A stretch of 64,000 nucleotides of DNA from Paenibacillus catalpae. Its GTDB lineage: Bacteria > Bacillota > Bacilli > Paenibacillales > Paenibacillaceae. The notes beneath the pieces are model-generated. The model worked only from the letters and a program-made list of their open reading frames with translations, was not told the origin of the DNA and did not search any database. The stretch covers positions 310,001 to 374,000 of the forward strand of contig NZ_FOMT01000001.1 of assembly GCF_900112695.1 (NCBI RefSeq), given 5' to 3'. Of this stretch, positions 59,422 to 64,000 are shown piece after piece. Made by a program: the position numbers and the translations under genes. The stretch's first letter is position 1, and each line of letters starts with the position of its first letter.

Positions 59422-61212
59422 ATGATGACACGACTTAGACGCGTACAGCAATGGTTCAAAAATCTGGCTCTCGCACGCAAGCTGATTCTGGTTAATGTGT
59501 TTCTGATTGTTGTTCCGCTTGGGGTCATCGGAGCATGGTCGTTCTCCATATTTGCATCCAAGATGGAAGAACAGGTCGGCAAGTATCAGCTGCAAATGCT
59601 GAAGCAAGTAACGCTGAATATCGACACCTATATGAATGAGCTAAACCGGCTGTCGCTGATGCCTTATCAATATCAGGAGATTCTGGATTTTCTAGGGACG
59701 TCCAGAAAGCCCGGAGAAGCATTGTCCTTGCAGGAAATTGATGATTTGAACAGCTTTGTATCCAAAGTGTTCTTGAATGGCCGCGTCGATATTATGGGTA
59801 TTTCCTTGTTTGGCGAGCATGGGGCATCGTATGTGGTGCTGCCGGAAAGCCAATATATGACGACCTATCAGCTTGGCGGCAATACGGAGTGGCTGGAGAA
59901 GGCGAAGGGCCGATTCGGCCAGCCGACGTTTATTACGACACATGAAGTGAAGTCAACGAGCGGCACCGTGTATCAGGTGTTCTCGATCGCCCGGGAGCTG
60001 AGGAGCTTTGACAGCGGAGACACGCTTGGTTATATCGTTATTGATATAGATCCGGCAGCCGTACGCAAGCTGCTCTCGCAGGTCAGTCTGGGCAGCAAGG
60101 AATCGCTCTATATGACGGACAGTGCCGGAGATCTGGTGCTGCGCAAGGAAAAAACGGCGATTTATCCGGTTATTGACGGCTTGTCGGAGGAAGGCGTCTC
60201 TCATCACACGGTGGACGGGAAGAGCCTGCTCGTTGCCCATATCAGCTCGGAGGTAACCGGCTGGACCACCGTTGGCGTTGTACCGGTATCGGAGCTGATG
60301 AAAGACAGCTTGGTGGTCCGCAACTCCATTATTCTGATCGGCGGGATATGTATTGGTCTTGCCGTGTTGATTTCCGTCTTTATCGCTTTCCGGATCACAA
60401 GTCCGCTCAGGATGCTGCGTACCTTGATGCGCAAGGTGGAGCGGGGGGACCTGAAGGTTTCTTTTCCGGTCCAGCAGTGGGATGAGGTTGGTCAGCTAGG
60501 GAGTGCCTTTAATATGATGGTGTCGCATCTGAGTGAGCTTGGTTATCGTCTCTATGAAACGGAAATCAGGGAGAAGGATGCCGAGATCGCAGCGCTGCAG
60601 AGCAAGATTAATCCTCATTTTCTATACAATACGCTTGGTTCGATCTCCATGTATGCCGAAGTGGAAGGCAACCGGGAGGTCGTGACGATGACGAATAATT
60701 TAAGCCGCCTGCTCCGTTATTCGTTAAGCGGCCGCAAGGAAATTGTGACGCTCCGCGATGAGCTGGATCATGTTCAGGGTTATATGACGATTCAGAAAAT
60801 GCGCTATGACGACCGGATTGACTTCCGGCTTCAGGTGGACGAATCCCTGTACAGCTGTCCGGTTATTCCGCTTATGATTCAGCCAATCGTAGAGAATGCC
60901 ATTAATCACGGGCTTGACAAAGGAATCGGCGAAGGCCGGATTCAGCTGTCCTGTTATCAGGAGCTTGGGATGTTGATGATAGTAGTTGAGGATGACGGTA
61001 TCGGCATGACCAGCGAGCAGCTTGGCGCCATGCGTCAGCGACTGGATAAAATTCATGATCTCGGAGGCACATCCGGCAACGGCTTGATGAATGTGCACCG
61101 CAGAATCCGGCTGCATTATGGCGAGCAATACGGCCTGCAGCTGGAAAGTATGCCTTTCCAGGGACTTAAGGTCATCCTTACGATGCCCATCGCTTATTCT
61201 ATGACTGGTTAG
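59422..61212 (+). CDS. yesM: YesM-like sensor histidine kinase
   Basis: 596 residues. Membrane segments about 20-43 and 302-325 enclose an extracellular Cache-like sensor domain (about 45-300). Then HAMP (about 322-375: SPLRMLRTLMRKVERGDLKV), a coiled linker, and the His_kinase/LytS-type dimer region with phospho-acceptor H399 in KINPHFLYNT, and an HATPase domain (IVENAINHGLDKGIGEGRIQ, EDDGIGMTSEQL, GNGLMNVHRRIRLHYG). It probably phosphorylates the response regulator encoded next. Signals may be the sugar bound to the binding protein just upstream. ATG 59422/59425 region: start at 59422 keeps MMTRLRR. Symbol by family. Confidence 0.9.
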   Translation: MMTRLRRVQQWFKNLALARKLILVNVFLIVVPLGVIGAWSFSIFASKMEEQVGKYQLQMLKQVTLNIDTYMNELNRLSLMPYQYQEILDFLGTSRKPGEALSLQEIDDLNSFVSKVFLNGRVDIMGISLFGEHGASYVVLPESQYMTTYQLGGNTEWLEKAKGRFGQPTFITTHEVKSTSGTVYQVFSIARELRSFDSGDTLGYIVIDIDPAAVRKLLSQVSLGSKESLYMTDSAGDLVLRKEKTAIYPVIDGLSEEGVSHHTVDGKSLLVAHISSEVTGWTTVGVVPVSELMKDSLVVRNSIILIGGICIGLAVLISVFIAFRITSPLRMLRTLMRKVERGDLKVSFPVQQWDEVGQLGSAFNMMVSHLSELGYRLYETEIREKDAEIAALQSKINPHFLYNTLGSISMYAEVEGNREVVTMTNNLSRLLRYSLSGRKEIVTLRDELDHVQGYMTIQKMRYDDRIDFRLQVDESLYSCPVIPLMIQPIVENAINHGLDKGIGEGRIQLSCYQELGMLMIVVEDDGIGMTSEQLGAMRQRLDKIHDLGGTSGNGLMNVHRRIRLHYGEQYGLQLESMPFQGLKVILTMPIAYSMTG

Positions 61213-61227
61213 GGAGGAGACGCGTGT

Positions 61228-62853
61228 ATGCCAAACATTCTGATTGTTGATGATGAGGCGATATTCCGCAGGGGACTGCGCAAAATCATTGAGTCCTCTT
61301 CCGGCAGCTGGCAGGTAGCAGGCGAAGCCAAAGACGGGTATGAAGCACTGGAGATGGTCGAGAGTATTAAGCCCGACGTGCTTCTCACGGATATCCGGAT
61401 GCCCAGGATGGACGGGCTGCAGCTGATCCAAATCGCGAAGGAGCGTTTTCCGAAGCTGCTTGTTATTGTGCTGAGCGGATTTGATGAATTTACTTATTTG
61501 CAGCAATCGCTGCGGCATGGCGTCCGGGATTATTTGATGAAGCCTGTGGAGCGGGAAGAGCTGTTCAAGACGCTGGATAAGCTCGAAACGGAGCTCGCAG
61601 CACCGCAGCCTGCCATTGAGCTGTATGCAGCGGAGACGGCAGATGCCCGGATAATCCGCCAGCATGTGAGCGAACATCTGGTAGCGGGGCTGCTCAAGGG
61701 ACATGTGAATGAGACGGATCTCGCGCTGCTCGCAAGAATTGGCGTTACGTTCCGAGAGCCGCATTTCGCCTGCATGATTATTAAGCTGGACAAGGATCTG
61801 CTTGATAAGGAACGTTATGAGAAAGCCGATCCAAGCTTGTTCCAGCTGTATATTCAGCAGATCGTCCAGGAGCTGCTGGACCAGCGGGCCAAAGGCTTTT
61901 CGTTTATTCTATCCGAGACGGAAGTTGTTGCTCTCGTTAATCTGGCTGGTCAACCGGAGACGGCAGATCCGCTGTTCGAGCTGTCGGAAACGATCCGCAG
62001 ACGGATGATCTCCTTATCGAGGCTGACGGTTACGATTGGGATCGGGAGAACGGTTGCCGGAATCAAGGAGGTTCCGCAATCGTTCCAGGAAGCGAAGATC
62101 GCCCAGCTTCACCGGCTGATCGTAGGCGGTGACCGTGTGATCAGCTATGCACGGATCAAGCAAGACGGTGAGGAGCTGGCATGGAGCTCGTCGCCGGAGC
62201 TGCGGATTGATCTCATCGAGTCAGCCATTCAGGAAGGGAAGCCTGAGAGTACCAAACAATACGCGGCCTCCTTTATTACCTGTCTATGCTCGCAGGCCAA
62301 GAGTCCGGAGGTTATTCATCAGCAGATCTGCAAGCTGCTTATTCATGGCTACGAGGAAGCAGAGAAGCTGGAGCTTACGCACAGCTGGCTTGGTGAACGG
62401 AGCATTCAGGCTGTATTGCTGGAGATCTGTTCTCTGAACTCCCGCACCGAGCTTATCGACTGCTGCAGCTCGTATTTAGGCAAGCTGGCCGAATGTATTG
62501 CGCGAGGGCAACGAAATTCCGATCGTGATCCAATCGATAAGGTCATCCGGTATGTGAATCAGCATTATCAGGAGCCGCTGTCTTTAACGCAAGTAGCGGA
62601 GCAGGTCTATCTGAATCCGGCTTATCTGTCGACATTGTTCAAGCAGCGGACAGGCACTTCACTAGTGGAGTATTGGACGGATCTTAGAGTGACGGAGGCG
62701 AAGAAGCGGCTTGTCTCATCCAACGAAAAGGTAACGATTATTGCCGAGAGCACCGGCTTTGGCAACATCCGCCATTTCAACCGCGTGTTCAAAAGCGTTA
62801 CCGGCCTTGCCCCGATTGACTATCGGGAGCAGGCAAGGTCAGTGAAGGTATAG
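61228..62853 (+). CDS. yesN: YesN-like AraC-type response regulator
   Basis: 541 residues. Receiver domain about 1-125 with D8-D9 (IVDDEA), phospho-acceptor D55 in LLTDIRMPRMDG and Lys in YLMKPVER. A long middle region (about 130-430) is typical of YesN-type regulators, and the C-terminal AraC double helix-turn-helix spans about 435-540 (LSLTQVAEQVYLNPAYLSTL, VTIIAESTGFGNIRHFNRVF). Starts 15 bases after the kinase gene. Expected to activate the operon starting at 53071, possibly through the GGACAT sites at 52945-52997. Terminator follows at 62863. Confidence 0.92.
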   Translation: MPNILIVDDEAIFRRGLRKIIESSSGSWQVAGEAKDGYEALEMVESIKPDVLLTDIRMPRMDGLQLIQIAKERFPKLLVIVLSGFDEFTYLQQSLRHGVRDYLMKPVEREELFKTLDKLETELAAPQPAIELYAAETADARIIRQHVSEHLVAGLLKGHVNETDLALLARIGVTFREPHFACMIIKLDKDLLDKERYEKADPSLFQLYIQQIVQELLDQRAKGFSFILSETEVVALVNLAGQPETADPLFELSETIRRRMISLSRLTVTIGIGRTVAGIKEVPQSFQEAKIAQLHRLIVGGDRVISYARIKQDGEELAWSSSPELRIDLIESAIQEGKPESTKQYAASFITCLCSQAKSPEVIHQQICKLLIHGYEEAEKLELTHSWLGERSIQAVLLEICSLNSRTELIDCCSSYLGKLAECIARGQRNSDRDPIDKVIRYVNQHYQEPLSLTQVAEQVYLNPAYLSTLFKQRTGTSLVEYWTDLRVTEAKKRLVSSNEKVTIIAESTGFGNIRHFNRVFKSVTGLAPIDYREQARSVKV

Positions 62854-62862
62854 ATCTTAAAC

Positions 62863-62899
62863 AGCCAGAAGAGCAGGCTTAGTTCTTCTGGCTTTTTTA
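62863..62899 (+). terminator. Terminator after the two-component genes
   Basis: Perfect 10-bp stem AGCCAGAAGA (62863-62872) / TCTTCTGGCT (62884-62893), then TTTTTTAT. Confidence 0.9.
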
Positions 62900-62983
62900 T
62901 GGAGGGATGGATCTTCGGCAACCGCAACTAATAGGATCTCATTACGTCTTTATTATGGGATTATTTGGGGGGGAGGCTATTGC

Positions 62984-63535
62984 TTGTCTAAAAAGTCAAA
63001 AATGACGGTTCTCTTCGCAATCGCTGTTATATTCATATGTTCATGTATAGTGATCAGACGTAGTGGTGAAAAAGGAATGGAGAGAGCCGCACTCTCTCTA
63101 CATCAGCCTATGACAACGATTGCTCAAGTGGAAAAGCTGGATAAAAACGATGCGATAGTCTTTTATGAATGGATAAATACGGGCGAAGAGTACTTTGGAA
63201 TGGCAAGAGTGAAGAAAAATCTATTCGGTTGGCATTTTGTAGGCGGTTCAACTTCTGCGGAATCAAAATATCATAAGTTTGGCTGGTCTTATAGTGACCT
63301 TGAGGGGGCGACGCTGAATTATAAGGGAATATATTATGGGAAAATATTTGACCCGGAGATTGAGCGGATGACGCTCAAGAGTAGAGCAGGAAGCGAATAT
63401 TCCTGTCAAATTATCCAATATCGAGCTGGTGAAAGATTCTGGTTCATTCTGACAGATAAAGTAGAGCAGTCGGATTCCGTTGTTATTGCACGTTCCCAAG
63501 ACGGTGAGATTCTGGGGCAATATCCGAGCTTCTGA
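62984..63535 (+). CDS. Small exported or membrane-anchored protein of unknown function
   Basis: 183 residues from TTG 62984, after a G-rich ribosome site (GGGGGGGAGG). N-terminal hydrophobic segment KKSKMTVLFAIAVIFICSCI with C19/C21 could be a single anchor or a weak lipobox. The rest is soluble, beta-rich and aromatic (YEWINTGEEYFGMARVKKNL, FGWHFVGGSTS, WFILTDKVEQSDSVVIARSQ). No family was recognised. The GyrI-like remnant begins right after its stop codon, so the original downstream neighbour appears to have been lost. Confidence 0.65.
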   Translation: MSKKSKMTVLFAIAVIFICSCIVIRRSGEKGMERAALSLHQPMTTIAQVEKLDKNDAIVFYEWINTGEEYFGMARVKKNLFGWHFVGGSTSAESKYHKFGWSYSDLEGATLNYKGIYYGKIFDPEIERMTLKSRAGSEYSCQIIQYRAGERFWFILTDKVEQSDSVVIARSQDGEILGQYPSF

Positions 63536-63539
63536 AAAC

Positions 63540-63650
63540 CTGGCGATCCGTTTGATTACACAATTTAAATTTTATGATCAGCGCTACACGCGGCCTGACG
63601 ATGTGAACTCGGAGATCGATTTGTATTTCCCTGTTCGGCCGAAAGCATAA
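63540..63650 (+). pseudogene. C-terminal remnant of a GyrI-like (AraC effector-binding) protein
   Basis: The frame LAIRLITQFKFYDQRYTRPD...DVNSEIDLYFPVRPKA ends with TAA at 63648-63650. This is the characteristic last strand region of GyrI-like/AraE effector-binding domains (FE.YDERY...SEIDIY.P). Only about 36 codons remain, with no start codon or ribosome site of its own. It is therefore a truncated relic of a regulator or effector-binding protein, overlapping in spacing with the gene ending at 63535. Confidence 0.72.
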
Positions 63651-63673
63651 TCCGAACCGGATACCTTTATGCC

Positions 63674-63706
63674 AAAGACTGCTTATTTTCTTAAGCAGTC
63701 TTTTTG
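63674..63706. terminator. Terminator between remnant and the minus-strand gene
   Basis: AAAGACTGCTTA (63674-63685) / TAAGCAGTCTTT (63692-63703) with a 6-base loop, then TT; bidirectional in shape. Confidence 0.82.
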
Positions 63707-63712
63707 TTTGTC

Positions 63713-64000
63713 CTAATATTTCGCTAGAAGCTGATTCATCTTGGAGACGGTTTGCTCATCGGCCGGAAGGTTAACCGTGACGGTTAAATGGGGCGAATCC
63801 GATACTGCAAAAGAAATCTGGTTAAAAATTAATAGTCCGGCTTCCGGATGATAATTGATTTTCTCCCCTTCCGGGCCGCTCAGCACGTCATGCTGCGGCC
63901 ACCACTCCCGGAAATCATCACTCGCCAGCTGAAGCTCGTTAATCATCTCCATCCACCACGGATCTCCCGGGAATTTGCCGTATGCGGCACGGAAAATGGC
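63713..64000 (-). CDS. MmyB-like helix-turn-helix regulator, C-terminal part
   Basis: The gene runs off the right edge; its stop is at 63713-63715. The visible 95 residues, from AIFRAAYGKFPGDPWW through ASDDFREWWPQHDV, KINYHPEAGLLIFNQISFAV and LPADEQTVSKMNQLLAKY, match the MmyB-like ligand-binding domain found at the C-terminus of XRE-type regulators (FR..W..HDV...HP..G.L). The N-terminal helix-turn-helix would lie outside the window. An internal ATG gives a shorter frame at 63952 but is not the start. Confidence 0.85.
   Translation of the reverse strand, partial: AIFRAAYGKFPGDPWWMEMINELQLASDDFREWWPQHDVLSGPEGEKINYHPEAGLLIFNQISFAVSDSPHLTVTVNLPADEQTVSKMNQLLAKY

Noticed and set aside
1-64000. 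CRISPR arrays, tRNA or rRNA genes, intact insertion sequences
   Set aside because: No regularly spaced identical repeats, no tRNA cloverleaf outside the T-box leaders and no transposase sequence were recognised by eye on either strand.

Overview
The window looks like part of a chromosome of a Paenibacillus-type Firmicute. This is inferred from strong AGGAGG ribosome sites, S-layer (SLH) anchored multi-domain glycosidases, CUT1 sugar ABC operons with lipoprotein binding proteins and no local ATPase, YesM/YesN/YesS-type regulators, T-box leaders and a probable spore protein. No rRNA, tRNA, CRISPR array, phage genes or intact insertion sequence was seen. Most of the window is accessory carbohydrate metabolism aimed at plant cell-wall side chains: rhamnogalacturonan I, galactan and arabinan.

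Layout. 1-2394: tail of an LplABC-like sugar transporter and a LamG gene remnant. 2395-7368: a regulatory spacer and a visibly GC-richer gene for a GH27-type, SLH-anchored galactosidase. 7497-22521: a locus resembling the Bacillus subtilis yes/yet/lpl rhamnogalacturonan region. It holds a YesZ-like GH42 with a frameshifted tail, two permeases, a binding protein, a YesS-like membrane regulator, YetA (PL26-type), YesU, a polysaccharide deacetylase, a PL11-like propeller and a CE12 acetylesterase. 22522-27868: operator cluster and a giant FN3/GH43/SLH enzyme. 27972-30753: AraC regulator, proline dehydrogenase and a sugar-isomerase-like protein. 31012-33684: a secreted beta-helix polysaccharidase.

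33798-42748 is more housekeeping in nature: a DUF2238 membrane protein, an AraC remnant, two tandem T-box leaders (both read as valine GUC) before ilvB, small proteins (one lipoprotein frame-shifted at its start), a GerPF-like protein, a xanthine/uracil permease with a divergent LysR regulator, a GH25 lysozyme, and an XRE regulator with an unusual C-terminal domain.

42884-52868 is an arabinan / beta-L-arabinoside region: AraR-like regulator, secreted GH43, GH172 plus GH127, and an ArsR-type regulator divergent from a GH2 enzyme with two copies of a putative operator between them. 53071-62853 is a complete system: binding protein, two permeases, exported GH43, a second binding protein, YesM-like kinase and YesN-like response regulator. 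The right end has a small exported protein, the tail of a GyrI-like gene and a truncated MmyB-like regulator.

How the parts work together (inference): exported SLH-anchored or secreted enzymes cut polymers, CUT1 transporters import oligosaccharides, cytoplasmic enzymes (GH42, PL26, YesU, CE12, GH2, GH127, GH172) finish degradation, and each block carries its own regulator. The less ordinary observations are the tandem valine T-boxes, the ArsR/GH2 operator pair, hairpins abutting the ribosome sites of binding-protein genes, the two-binding-protein operon, the XRE fusion, and several decayed or frame-shifted genes.
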